NCBI GenBank assembly: GCA_947568835.1 | Contig: OX387610.1 | Coordinates: forward strand, 9,573,501-9,637,500 | DNA length: 64,000 nt | Source of the DNA: Protonemura montana | Lineage: Eukaryota > Arthropoda > Insecta > Plecoptera > Nemouridae | Direction: 5' to 3' | Part shown: piece by piece, positions 1-12,655 of the stretch | How positions within the stretch are numbered: the stretch's first letter is position 1 | How the letters are laid out: each line of letters begins with the position of its first letter | Notes under the pieces: model-generated | Told to the model about the DNA's origin: nothing | Database searches by the model: none | What the model saw: only the letters and a program-made list of their open reading frames with translations | Position numbers and translations under genes: made by a program

Positions 1-3000
1 CCTGCCTTCTCTCTCTAGTTATGGTAACCTATATATTTGTCAATACTCTACGTAGCTAACTTAATAATATAGATAAAGAAATACATAGATACTAGATAAC
101 AATATCTCGTATTGCCTACGGTTTAAAAAAAAAAAAAGTTTAGTGCTCAATACTGTAAAAATCTTATGATGGTTTTTAGACTCATGTCTACTTGATTTAT
201 CCTTAGCACTAGTTTTCAGGTTAGAGCAGTCTAACCCTTTCAGGACTGCTCTAACCCTTGAAGAAGTAACTAGTACATGTTACGAAACGGCGGGAAATTT
301 TTTTGTCCTTTACAATTAGCATTCAAAACCCATTTCAAATAGTTTTTGTTATTACTGTAGAAACCTATTTTTCTTCGTCCTATTTTACAAATTGTGTTCC
401 TTTAGTGGTTAACGTGTTTATAAATTCAGAGCTAACAATGTGATAAGTGTAATCGATTTTTTTGAGGATTCAAAAATGCTCGACACTTGGCTCCTACTCT
501 AAAACAACAACCAAACGTTTAAAATATCAAAGATATAAACAAAAAAATACTAAAAGAAAATGTGTTCTAACCTTTGAATCAACAGCACGGGATGCTATAA
601 AAACTTGTTTCTTAATTTGAAACTGAGTATAGTTGACAATATTTATATAACACAGCTTAAGCACAGAAAACAACAAATGAAAGCAAACAACGCGACAGCC
701 AGGCAAAGAATATGACAAGTTTTACCGCGGAATTGCTTGGCGTGCATATAGGTGTGTTTCGTGTTCAAGGCGGAAAGAAATTTAGTGTTAATTGTAAGTG
801 GAATTGACGCCTGTAATTAATGCAGCGTGATCACCGCACGGATGTAATGGAGGTGGGTATTTCTTGGTGGTTTCTTGGTTAATTGTTGTCGCTGCACGTT
901 ATGAGGACAGTTTTCTATTGTTTTGCGACAGTGTTTTGTCTAATTATCTAGGTTTGATTTTAAATGTGAGTGAGTTTCAACGTCTTGCTATTTATGAGGA
1001 GTGAACGGATTTTAGAAGGGCTCTAGACATCAATCATAGCTATGCGTTTTTTTTTCATTTTATTTTGTCCATTGAAACAAGTAATAACCCATTTTTTTGT
1101 CATTTCATTAAAAAAAGCTACGTTGTGTGTAGGTACACCAAAAGATGCATTTGTAAAGTTTTTGAAATGTTCACGAGCCCAAATCGTTTACCTACTACTT
1201 CAAATTCTGACTTTTTTCATAAATACCTTTAAAACATCGAAAAAATAAATACATTTTAACTATGACAAAGTATGAATTGTCAAAATCGAGTGAATGTTGA
1301 GTTTGATACCAACTTTGACCTGTTCAAAAAAATATTTGTTACCTGAAAAGTTACGGTTCAACCACCTGACGTTTTATGTTTCAAATATTCAAAGCTTATC
1401 TCTGAAAAGAAAACAACTTTCTGAAAGAATTGCGCCATCCTTCATTAACTTTGCTATGTAAAAACTATCAATTTTTTTAATGTCAAAATTTCGCAAAAAA
1501 AGTGGTCCTTAAAAACGATACTAACTAAAAATGCGCCGAAATTGGAAACGTAGTTTTGGCCCTGTCATTTGAGAAAATTGCTGAATAATACAATGGAAAA
1601 TGTACCCTTTCATCTCTGTAAAAAGTGTAAACAACTTAAGATAAATGCCTCCAGATACTTCTTACATGTATACTGTCTCTCTTGAGCATTGCTAGACTCT
1701 CTTGAGCTTCGAGATGTCCTTCTCGCTGAATCTAGGCTGCAGTTACAGCTCTCTGAGCTACAGGGTAAATGCCGACTACGAGGTATTTCAAAGGTGAATG
1801 GAAGCCGGTACAAACTCTGCACACTTCTTCTAACCAGGCCTGAAGCATTTCCCATTTGCAAAGTGAATGGGGATGGATCACATCTTCTTATTTTTAAGTT
1901 TAGAATGAAGAAGCTGACGTGGCCATCGCTTTCTCGAATCACAGATCCTCTGGCGCATAACCAGTGACATCGTCACAGAAGTTACTTGGGGAATAAGTCA
2001 ATGTATGCATCGACCGGTGTTAGATAAACGCCAAACCGGTGAAGCAAACAAAGATGACGTGAAACAAGATTTTGGTGTTAGTTTTAATTTCGTTGCATTG
2101 CGACAAAGCAGGCAAATATCAGTTCGTTGCCTAAAGGCCTTTGTATTATTGAAAATAATCTGATAAGCCCTTGAAATGGAAGAACAAAAGGGAGAACTAG
2201 AAACAAAATATCCTTGCAATCGTATGACCTGAAATACACATTCTGTAATCGATTAAATACTGATTAAAATTCGATGCACCCATTTGTATATAATGCACGA
2301 TTAGATATATCACTGCAATCTGAATTATAATTATTAAGAACAAAGTCTTGTATTAAATGATTGTTTGTCTACTCGTTTGCTTTCAATGAGCTTATAGCGC
2401 TCGCACCGTAGCTACCTTCTAGCCGAATTTAACTCACACAACCCTGGCTTTTCAATACAACGGGTTGTAAATTAACCAAGCAACTAACAAGTAAACCCTA
2501 CCAAGAAATCTTACCAGAAGTGAAACTCCAGAATTGACTTGTAGGCTCTTTTGTCGATAGCCTCAATGATAACTTACTAATACTTCTACTACAAGATATA
2601 TCGCTACCCAGAGGTTCTAGTCACTCTTGCCACTCATATAAACGTTTTAATCAATCATCCAATTCCTATGACCACCGAGAAAATAGGACTTTTATCGATG
2701 CTATGACCAAGTACAGAGTCAATTCACTACGGAAATCTAGCTAACATCGATAGGAGTTGGTTTAAAATATCTAAGCAAAAGAAAAATAAGAGTGTGCTTA
2801 ATTGAACTACATCCAGGTAGATTTTGGTGCATGTACACCAGAGCGCACTGCATTTAATGTGTCAGAGAAAAAGATAATATTGACAATAACAAAACAATCG
2901 CTATCTCGCGTTTTTTAGGATATGAGTGCACAGCGGAAATCACCATTAGATAAAGTTCACAATCTTGGATGGCCTGAAATTGCAACTTAAAATGCAAATA

Positions 3001-3306
3001 CTTTTGCAATCAATTTGAGACTTTTAACAAGTAAGAAAACTATGCCGCCGCCACGCTGCAAAAATCTAATAGGCCAATTAGACTTCTGGCCAGAACCTCC
3101 ATGGTCACAGCCAATCCATATTTCAGCCAGCCAATTCATGTTTTTCAACTTACAGCGTTTGAGAGCAAATTATGTTACAAATTTTGCTACAACGCAGTTC
3201 AAATTATATTCATGAACAGAAATTTGACAAGAGTGTAAGAAAAATTCAAATAAAAAACTAACAAAATAAACAGTTTTGAATGAATTCCAAGTTGTCTTTG
3301 ATGCAG
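1..3306. other. intergenic or intronic DNA, no gene supported
   Basis: AT-rich sequence without a convincing exon. It contains one foldback element (152-363, listed separately). A GC-richer patch at about 1680-1940 is open on both strands; the + frame has a leucine-rich heptad-like run followed by a possible donor (CAG|GTAAAT near 1765). No acceptor or family match supports an exon there. Nothing else recognisable was seen. Confidence 0.6.
152..363 (+). mobile_element. foldback element, copy 1
   Basis: The left part, from TTATGATGG through CACTAGTTTT, and the right part, AGCATTCAAAACCCATTT through AGTTTTTGTT, match the copy at 3758-3941. The middle differs: it has a hairpin with 12 bp arms (GGTTAGAGCAGT at about 219-230, complement at about 245-256). 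The element is bounded by TACTGTAAAAA (151-161) and TACTGTAGAAA (353-363), a probable 11 bp target duplication with one mismatch. No coding capacity. Identity as a mobile element is inferred from the repeated copies and the flanking direct repeats. Confidence 0.7.
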
Positions 3307-3464
3307 GTGTTCTAGCTACTGCATCGGGCTACAACAAGTGGGCACCTGGACAACCAGACGCCACTAAAGAGCAAAACTGTGGCGCAATCGATAGGGATGC
3401 TCTTTATTTCGATGGCCATAACAATTACCAGCGACCTTTCATTTGCGAGAAGCCGGATGTATAA
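3307..3464 (+). CDS. C-type lectin domain, C-terminal exon (partial or relic)
   Basis: The frame after the acceptor TGATGCAG|GT reads through a CRD signature: YNKWAPGQPD, then NCG about eight residues later, then PFICEK and a stop at 3462-3464. C-type lectins bind sugars (often Ca2+-dependent) or other ligands and act outside the cell, in insects often in immunity or saliva. The QPD triplet sits where galactose-type domains carry QPD and mannose-type domains EPN (established knowledge). Two things are odd: the usual WND triplet is replaced by YFD, and the third conserved Cys expected before PFICEK is missing, which would leave one disulfide unpaired. An acceptor at 3314 is a possible alternative start. 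No upstream exon was found in the 3.3 kb before it, so this is either the last exon of a gene starting outside the window or a decayed copy. Confidence 0.6.
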
Positions 3465-3644
3465 ACATGCTAATATATTTATAGCTAATTGTTCGGTAAT
3501 TGATTAAGAGTTTTCATTCCACAAAAATGTAATTCATTATAAATTGCCAGTTTTTTTCTTGTAGCCCAAGTCCTAACAGCAACAAAACCTCCATACCTCC
3601 AGCCTCAATCAACCCAAACAATCTGCACTTCTACAAAACCAAAT

Positions 3645-4216
3645 GGTGTTGGAAACACTCTTTTGAGATCACTGAAGTTAAGCAACACTCCGATGTGTCA
3701 GCTATTGGATGTGTGACCATCATACACATGACTAGTTAGTTCAACAATCAAAAGTCCTTATGATGGTTTTTAGACTCATGTCTACTTGATTTATCCTTAG
3801 CACTAGTTTTAACAAAAACTATTTGAAATGGGTTTTGAATGCTCAGTAAAGGATAACTAAATTTCCCTTTAGAGTTAAAATCAGTTAAATTTAGTTGTCC
3901 TTTACTTAGCATTCAAAACCCATATCAAATAGTTTTTGTTTAATCAAAGGTCCTGTTTATCAACCTCAAGGCAGCATCGATTTGTGAAGGAATCCTGAAC
4001 TGTGAGTTAAACCAATTTCCGGTATGAACCCATGGTTAGCTCATTAGTGCTTTTTGCATGGTGTAGGCCACTTGTCGGCACCGGGTTTTCTAGAAAAGTC
4101 TAGAAAAGGTATATTTTGATCATCACCCGAGTCATTCAGCAACGCTATTGACCAGTGTCACAGTGCCTGGTGTCAAAACAGTGCGTCGTTAAACACAAAA
4201 AAATCAATAAATCAAT
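3645..4216 (+). mobile_element. 5S rRNA-headed SINE, copy A, interrupted
   Basis: The head (3645-3725) reads GGTGTTGGAAACACT, then GATCACTGAAGTTAAGCAAC and TTGGATGTGTGACC, which follow the internal promoter region of 5S rRNA. After an inserted foldback element (3758-3941) the body resumes with TGTTTATCAACCTC and CGGCACCGGG. It ends with the family tail AAAACAGTGCGTCGTTAAAC and a simple TCAATAAATCAATC repeat. The 5' to 3' order (5S head, body, simple tail) sets the + orientation. The body is partly deleted around the insertion. Confidence 0.8.
3758..3941 (+). mobile_element. foldback element, copy 2, inside SINE copy A
   Basis: The element starts TTATGATGGTTTTTAGACTC and contains a long hairpin: the arm at 3811-3864 pairs with 3887-3940 (about 54 nt each, few mismatches) around a 22 nt loop. 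AATCAAAAGTCC (3746-3757) and AATCAAAGGTCC (3942-3953) flank it, a probable 12 bp target duplication with one mismatch. It splits a 5S-headed SINE and so inserted later than that SINE. No open frame. Confidence 0.75.
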
Positions 4217-7200
4217 CTCCCGGGGGCGGAGGTGGCATACGAACATACCACTGCAAAATAATTGAATTAAAAAGCTGTGTGCATGGCACGAGTTAGCCAT
4301 GCGTTCAGTGCTCTGACCAATTAGCGAATCGCTAAATTGCTGCGCTTCTTTCCTCGTTCACTTTCGCGCCAAACCAGACAGAAAATTAGCACCTTACATC
4401 GGTCGTCGAATTGTTCCACATGAAAGGCTACTACGTCAACAAGCTGGAAGTTGAGGACTTCATGCAGAAAATCTTTGCAGGGCAAACACGCAAAACATCT
4501 TACAGCGCAAAAGAACAGTCGTCGTTGTAGCGTCTTTCTATATCCTAATTTCCTGTATTTTATTTTCTAATTGATTCAGCTGTTAGCCGGCAGGGAACAA
4601 GAAAAAATAAAAAAATAAAAAAAATTCCGTGCCTATAGTGAAATTGAGTGTTTGCCTCTCTCGCTTTGCTCACTACGCTCATCCAATATCTGCTAGTTAC
4701 AGAATCATTACCAAGGTCAAGAAAATACTTCCTAGCATCTAGCATACATCTTAGCAGCTTAACTTCTTCGTTCATCTTAACCGGGTGTCCTTTTTTTAGC
4801 CGGAAATTGTAAAACTGGCCCTTACGCAGGTAAGATACCATCACAGATACCATAGTAAACTTACCGAGTGGTATCATTTTTTAAGCCAAAATTGACCTGT
4901 TTATTTTTTGCTACCTATAAGAAATGGTTGTAGTGACATTAATTAAGCTTTGAAGATGACAATAGTTGCTGCTCGTGAATTGCCAACATCCAATAAAATT
5001 AACAATTTATTATTGTTGTACGTAATTTATTATAGATATTAATGTATCTTAATGTATTTTATTATTCACTGATATTGTGATATTTTGTTGCCAAACTTGA
5101 GTGATCTTGTGCTCATTTATTGACGTTCTTGTGACATTTTACTATTTTTGTTGTCGCTTTACTTCACATAACATTGTTCTATGTTCAATTGAAGAAAAAA
5201 ATTTAAAAAAATTAAAAGTTATCCAGAAGAGGCTTGGATAGCACGGGTTTGTTTTGTACAAATACTCACAAATCAGTAGAAATTTAAATTACTTCAAATT
5301 CATTTAAGTTTGTTTTTAGGTGTTTTAAATAAGAGGAAAATGTAGATATTTAATTGCAGACATCTACGCATTTCACAGCAAGGAAAGTTCTTGGAATCTA
5401 AGCTTTTTCCATTGAAATGTTTAATACTCACCACACGTACTTGACCATCGAAGATAGGAAATTTGTTATTCCGCTTTTTGGAGCGTATAAAAACTGTTTA
5501 TTGCCCCCCCATAAACACAATACTTTTAACGCAATATACAAAGCCGGCAGTACTTTGGATGAATAGTTTGTAGGCACGTCAATCTGATGATCAATTTGCG
5601 CCTAAATGACTTTCCTGGCCAATCATAAAACTCCAAACATGGACCTAGGGACTGAAATGGGGTGCTAATCGAACCCGAGACGAAGTTTTCTGAGAATGTC
5701 AAGTCAAAATGCGGTTTGGTCTGGAAAGATGAAACGCAAAACACGTCATGACTCGGTCACTTGTCAATATTTGCTGTTTGCCACCATGCGTGAGTCGCTA
5801 ACATCGCCGAAGCAAGATGATCACATTGCTTACACTGCTCGAATACAGCGTAGAGCTACTGGGAACTGGGCTATCTGAAACGAACTGATTTTCCTAGAAA
5901 ACTGCGCAGAAAACTTTGTGTACGGTGAAGGAAATTCGTGGAAATACCTACTGTTGAACGCAAATCTGGGTTTTCTTTCATTGGAAAATGACTGAAAAAA
6001 TCACAGAAGAAAAATATGTGTTCTTGGTTTTCCGATATTTGAACATTGATTGGGGAGTTGGGACGAACCTGAATCTGTCTCCGTAAAAATTTTGAATCCA
6101 AGATTTTTGGCATATTTTTCCCAAGAATTCCTGGAAAAATCCCCACATGTCTGAGTCAGAGCAGCACAAAACACATGGCAAACGGAAATGGACCCGTCTC
6201 AACCCTCTATTATAAAAATGATCTTTCAATTGTCAGTATTTGCTCTTCAGTTAGCCAGGCTACAAAAAATGTCTCTTCTCAAGAAATCCCAAAGGTTAAT
6301 TTCAACCATCACTACTGGAATTACTTCTTGAGATTTCCCCTCGACCTTCAATCGTACTCAACTCATCTGACAGTTCTTCCATCATTCCATAAACAACTTC
6401 ACCACACCATCAATGAATTCCACCTTCACTTTTATCAATCAAATCAGGCAGCTGACCACCCCTGCTACCGAAGATTCACAGTTTCGCACAAAAAGCGACC
6501 CAAAACAGCAATTGAAGTTCCGCAAAAGTTCCATAAAGGCAGTGGTGGTGGCGCCACATACGCTAAAGCTCAAGTGACCAGCAAGTCTGCATTGCGTTGT
6601 GAGAGGTTTCGAAGGAAGAGCCACTTGACTTTCGATCCATGCGTTACCTTGCACTGTCGACCGTCTCTTATGATAGTTCAAGTGGACTGTGGTTTTATAT
6701 CGTGGTAAATCCCGTAACAGTAGCGATTCAGATGAGCTGATGGGTTTTACCTTGTGGTCAGTTGGGAACAAGACGAAAAACTGGCTGACGACGAAAGTAC
6801 AAGTTTTTTTAACGCGATTCTTGTAGGGGGCGTTAGATTCAGTAATATTTTCATCTGTCAAGTGTGTCTGTTTCGATTAATGTAAGTACCAACAGGAAAC
6901 AAGTGTATTAGAAATGTTTCGCTGCTACGAAGAAAACCAAAAATGTATTCTCATATTTACAAAAAATGTGAAATATATTTCTTAAATTTTCTCTCCAGGA
7001 CGATTGTGGAATAAAGTAAAATGTTTCCCTATTTAAGAATTTACAATATTGTTAGTGAAAATTTAACTGGAAGTCATAGGAAGTAACTGTGAGTTACCAT
7101 TGACCGTGGAGATGAAATCTAACCTCCAAATTATTATGTGACTTATCGTAAATAAGAAACGGATCATCCCATTCCCATAGCATCCAAATCCTAAACCTAA

Positions 7201-10200
7201 AAACGACTGATTTTGGTGAGGAAAATCGCGGTTTTTCACTAAAAATTATCTGTAAATCATAATTATCTCGAGAGTAATTTAAAAATAATCAATAATAATA
7301 ATAATAATTAAGATGGCTAAATACTTAATGATAACACCTGTTACAACACCTGATAACCAAAAATCCATACACATCCAAACCAAACACCGCAAACCACAAA
7401 CACGCCTTCCACCACGACAATAAAGCTACCTCCGAGGTAAGCACCATGCACACGACACGACGCTACCTTGACGCTATAGGTATAAGTCTGTAAACACTGC
7501 ATCGGCGTCGTTCAGTTCGTCTCAAGACTTGGCCGAGGGAACACCACGAGGCGGGCAAGAGAACGAGAAAGCCAAACACCTCGTGGTCGAGAGTGTCCGA
7601 GTGAAAGTTTTGAAAGGCAGAACGCTTGCCTTCTGCATTGTCAGTGACAATTACGTACACGGGGGTTTCGTTACCACAATGCGCGAACACGGGAAATAGT
7701 CAGTAGTTAATTGTTAACAATTAGCTTGCATGTGAAGCTTATTTGAATTTTATAAAAAGTTTTTTTTTCAATGAATGTGAACGCATCGCGATTTTATGAA
7801 AAAAAACGAAAGTGACCGCGTGTGCTTGCTGATTCGCGCTGTTTTTTTTTATATTTTTAATTATTGGCTGTGAATTATTTAAGTGTTGATTTAATTTTTA
7901 ATCGATTTAATTGCGAAGTCGAATTAGTTTAATAATAAGTTTCCTGAATATCGACCGCGTGCTCATAAATATTTGATGATATGCGTAACAGTTTGTGATT
8001 GTTTACTAATTCGATAACTAACTTGAATTTGTTGAAAAGAGATATCGCCGATAGCGTGTTTAGCGAAAATGGAGACGTCACTGTAATAGGTACTGAACAT
8101 CATCGCCAGCGAAATTTTAAACGAAAACCAATTGATTATCAACTGCTACTGGTGACTTGGTAAGTGAACAGAGATCGGCATTGTATATAGCCGAGTCGGA
8201 GGTACTTTCTATAAGGTTGATTAGTGTCCATTATTTTGGTAAATTAGCGGCTAGTTTTCAGATTCTTTGTTCCAGTTACCAAATCTATCGCGGTGTCTTG
8301 ATCGATTTCCATTAGTGACAAAACAAATGTCGTTTCTACAACCAATTGTCACTTCAGAAATTTTGCGGGCGACCGCATAACTGAAGGAAATAAAAAAATA
8401 CATATTTCTCTATACGCTATGCATGTTAAACAGCTGTAGCAACTCTTTTCTGACGTTGCTAACAAGTTCTTGGTTAGAAACATTACATAGACCTCGTTTT
8501 ACAGCGTTTCTCAACGCTAGTCGATGTCTCAAAAAGAAATTAAATCCACTGTGCCATTTGGTTTAACTCTGAGTTAAGGCTATAAAAATGTTATTTACTT
8601 AGGAGAAAAATCGTCTAGCAGTAGCTTTTTATAATCATACGTTTTAGAAAATCAGCTTCCAGCCTTAGGAAACCAAAACGAAGTCGACCGAAGAAATCTA
8701 AATCTAATCAACCATATAAATCTGACATCTCAACAAAAATGCAATCATTCGACACAGAAAACCTAAAAAAAAAAACTCACTCGTTCGTCAACTTTTAAAT
8801 ATCATTTCCGAAACCGAATTTCCCAACACATTGCGGCCCATATAGCAGTTTAATTATTTTGGTTCGCTTTCCTTAGTTTTAATTGTCCTGCTCCACTGCC
8901 ATTGACTATAGTGCAGCGGTTCACCATTAACGCGACAGCCTGTACAAGTACCTAACACTAGTTGGTTGTTACCGACACCAGAATTGTTACCTCACCACGC
9001 ATCCATGCGTCTAACGCAATGTTCCCGCTGGCACCAATAATTAACATTTGTCTGCATCAAGACGAGGAGTGGTTTTTAAATTGTCTGTGCGTAAATATCT
9101 AGATCACTTGTCAATAAAACGCTAAAACTTGATTGCACGTTTGTTTAAAAACATAGCTATATCATAATTACAGACTGACTGACAAGCCAATAACGCGATC
9201 TGGTGGTTTCGCAACCGTATAGTTTGTGGCCGACGTGATCGGAATCGAACCGAAAGAACAAAGATCTGGTGCTCAACGTATGGAGAACAAGGAAATGGCT
9301 TAATTTCTTTGTGGTCAATACAAAGATACCACTTTAAAATGGGTGTGTCAACTATTCAGAGCGCTTTAAAAGGAAAAATTTTGACCGTACACTTTCATTG
9401 TACACATTAAAATGAATCTTATCATGATTTCTTCAACGAAACTAAGTGCTTCAAAATGCAAACGACAATTATACGTCAAATAAAACTGGTAATTCGTGAC
9501 GAATTAAGTTTGCCAATCAATTAGATCAGTTAACCGATTATCTGGTGCCGATCGAAACGAGACGGTATGAAATGTAGGTACCACCGGTACCTCTGCCGGT
9601 CGGCACACTCTACGGTTAAAATGATGGTGCGAATATGCAACAGTAGACGAAGTGGATTATAACTTTCTCTGTTGGCGATGGATACAGACAGTTGGGCTTT
9701 GCGGTGTTGGGCTTCGAGATATGATGTTAATGCAGGAACTAGAAGCTTTCACGAATCGTTTCAACTGACATGGGCCTATAGATGATTAGATTTGTTTGGT
9801 GTCCGCTTTGGCAGGGATTTTATGTCTTGCATTGAACGCGTTGTTTAGAGATATAGAGCAGCGGATTTTGGGACTAATGGTTTGCAAAAAAAGTTGATAT
9901 AGAAATTAGGTGATTTTGTAGACAATGATTTTGTATTTTGTGTATTTAGAGAGAAGGCTTTTAAAATAGCTTGGATTTAGTGATAAACAGCAACTGATTT
10001 TAGGGCAGAGCGATTTGAAGGGAAGTCTGTTAAGCATTTTCTGAGGGAAAAATAACAATTTCCTTAAATTTAGCGTATTATGTATACCTACGTTCTACGT
10101 GAAATTCCAGGAAACTGATACAGCGACAAAGAAAACCATCTTGAACTAACCCTTGGGGGGTCATTGCAAATGGATAGTTTTGATATCGGTTCATGCCACA

Positions 10201-12264
10201 AAGCTCCCGGTTCTCATAGATTCGACAAATTACAGGAGACAAATTAACTTGATGAAATCTTCGTCGCGTAAAAATATTTCACAAAAGGATGATTAAAATC
10301 GGAGCCGTGCACAGTTACGCACGGTCATGCGTATGCACGCATGACGTATCCGATTACGAAGTCCCATTAATATTTTCATAATATATTTTCAACCCACTGG
10401 CCCAGAACAAAGTCACGAAAACACGCAAAGATCTCCACACCAGAGGCGTCACAGTCAACTGTGCAAGTGTCGTTTATAATAAATCAAAATTATCCCTCAT
10501 AAAATTGCAAAAGAAAAAACATACACAGAAAACAATCATCCCATTATAATTCGATCAGAATATAAATTAACTCGCGATTGGCAACAATAACATAACCTAT
10601 ACTACAAAGTTGTATAAAACATTAGGTAACTCGTCATATTATACTGTATATACCTACGCCAAGTAACGTTATGCTTTGCAAAGGTATATATTAGCATAAT
10701 ATGAGTATTGTACATGCGCTAGACGGGTATTGCCTGATGTTTTGGCATAGTTGAAATATCTCAGTGCGTCGGGTGATTGAAGTCACGTGACATGCATTTA
10801 TGTTGGCACGGTGTTGTCATTGTGCTGACTCGCATGCATCGAATCGAGTCTGTGCCATTCGTCAAGCGAGAGTGAATGAAAGATTGCAAATGTGTGTCAC
10901 AGTCACTGGTCCAACGGATTACGCATTGCGTACCCGCACTTTGTGCGGCTTGCTCATGGGTATGTGTCACGGAATTGTTGACTTAAGTCGCGCGGAATCA
11001 TGACTATTACAGGATAAAGTTGGATTTGCTTTGTGGGTTAAATATTGGTGGCTGTATTCGATCGGGTGTATCTTTTTAAATTTCAGTAAGCGTAAAAAGG
11101 ATTTTTAAATTTGGCTTAAGGTACTAAGGAAGATGGAATAGAATTTTGGTAAGCCATTAAAAAATAAAACTTACCAAACCGGAATTAAAAATTAATGTAT
11201 ATTTTTTCTTTTATGTTCTTAATTGAGTTATTAATAAAATACTATACTCGCATAGGGCGTAACCTCAGAAGTCTTGATTTAATTTAAAAGATCACAATGT
11301 CATCAAACTACTTGTGCACAGGTTCATGCTTTACCAAAGTTATTTAAGTTTTAAACATTGTAACTATTTTTCAATGGGATTGGATGAAAAATAGAAAAAT
11401 CTGACCTTTAAGACCTTTACTGACTTTTTGTAGACAAACCAATTCGTCTTGGAACCTAATCATCATACCATGTAATTAATTCTTGTGATCTTAAACCTTT
11501 ACACGTTTTCTATCATAAATCTAAGCAAACAACAGGTAATAATCGAGACATTGACTCTTCGAGAGATCCGTGGAAATGGGTTCTCAATATTGTCTCTCGA
11601 TACCTGTTTCGCCGTCTCTGAAGATACATGCATATTCATGATTGCAACGATAAAGAAGGCAATAGAAGTCACCTGAGATGATTCACATCGGTTTAGTGCA
11701 TCGCGGCTCGATTGCCGAGCGAATTACGATAATCTAACAAGATATTGCAAGTTAATTTCGTATTTAGTTGACATAAATTTGAAACTTATTAAAAAAAAAA
11801 AAAATGCGAAAGTATTTAGTAGTTTAGATCATTGACAAATTGCACGTATGACGTGCGTGCATTTAGAGAAAAAAAACTCTTTGAAAGTTGATATGAATGG
11901 CTATTTTTACTCTCAAAGAAAAGGAAAGGTATTATATTCGTAATTTATTTCAAAGTGGCCAGGTTTTTAGTTAAAAATGTGTGCAAAAAAAGTTGTTTAA
12001 TATGTTTAAATGTTGAACAGATTGAATAAACTTCGCATTTTGCTTGCAGAAGTCGTGAGGTTATTTTGCGCCATGCTAAAAATTAACTATTGTGAATTTT
12101 TGGTGCAACATTCGCAGACTCGTAAGTGAATTTTGTTTCTTTCCTCGTTTTTTTTACGCTCTACCGAGAGTAAAAGAGGTCTTGAATAAATCGCATGTAC
12201 TTAGTATTGTAAAACTTGTGAGAGTATACTTGAAAATTGTTAATTGCATACCTATCGATAAGTG
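4217..12264. other. intergenic DNA, no gene supported
   Basis: AT-rich DNA with open frames only of chance size (the longest is 177 codons at 6175-6708, also open on the other strand at 6439-6861, with no family signature). A GC-richer patch at 7440-7690 is followed by about 450 bp ending in a strong donor-like site, GACTTG|GTAAGTGA at about 8160; this could be an untranslated first exon on the + strand, but nothing else supports it. A perfect 9 bp hairpin (GTCATGCGT/ACGCATGAC) lies at 10324-10345. Nothing else recognised. Confidence 0.55.
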
Positions 12265-12655
12265 GGGTTTTACGACGCACTGTTTTGACAACGGTCCCTT
12301 TAGTTCTGGTAAAGTGGCGTCGGTGAATGAGTGGATGATGATAAACCTAACCTAACCAAAAAGGGAGGTAGAGGGGAAACCAGTTCAAGTCATGTAGCCC
12401 ACTCCTGTCACAGAGCACCAAGGGGACCACCGGCTTAACAACACTTCCGACGAACGGTACAACGCAAACAACAGAATTCCTCCACAAATCCATGCTGTCG
12501 AGAGGTTGATAATCAAGGCGAATGAAGTTGCTGTACTAACTAACATTCCTCCAGCCTCTATCCCGAATAGAGCTGGTCATGTGTATGATGGTCACTCATC
12601 TAATACCTGACCCAATGTAGTGTTCCCTAACTTCGGTAATCTCACGGGAACGTTG
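12265..12655 (-). mobile_element. 5S rRNA-headed SINE, copy B
   Basis: Read on the minus strand, the 5S-like head (about 12655-12590: GATTACCGAAGTTAGGGAAC, then GATGAGTGACCATCATAC) is followed by the body with GGTTGATAAGC-like and CCTCGACAGC-like blocks. The tail CAAAACAGTGCGTCGTAAAA-like block is at 12265-12290. Nearly full length (about 390 bp). On the + strand it is recognised by ACAAATCCATGCTGTCGAGA and ATGAGTGGATGATGATAAAC. Confidence 0.8.

Noticed and set aside
1610..1967. Possible coiled-coil exon
   Set aside because: Leucine-rich frame with a donor-like site, but no acceptor, no homology I recognise and an equally open reverse strand.
6175..6861. Overlapping open frames of 177 and 140 codons on opposite strands
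   Set aside because: No domain, no splice pattern and no codon bias. The frames overlap each other, so at least one is accidental, and neither resembles a known protein.
7463..7690. 75-codon minus strand frame in a GC-richer patch
   Set aside because: No family signature; the patch is more likely regulatory or untranslated exon DNA.
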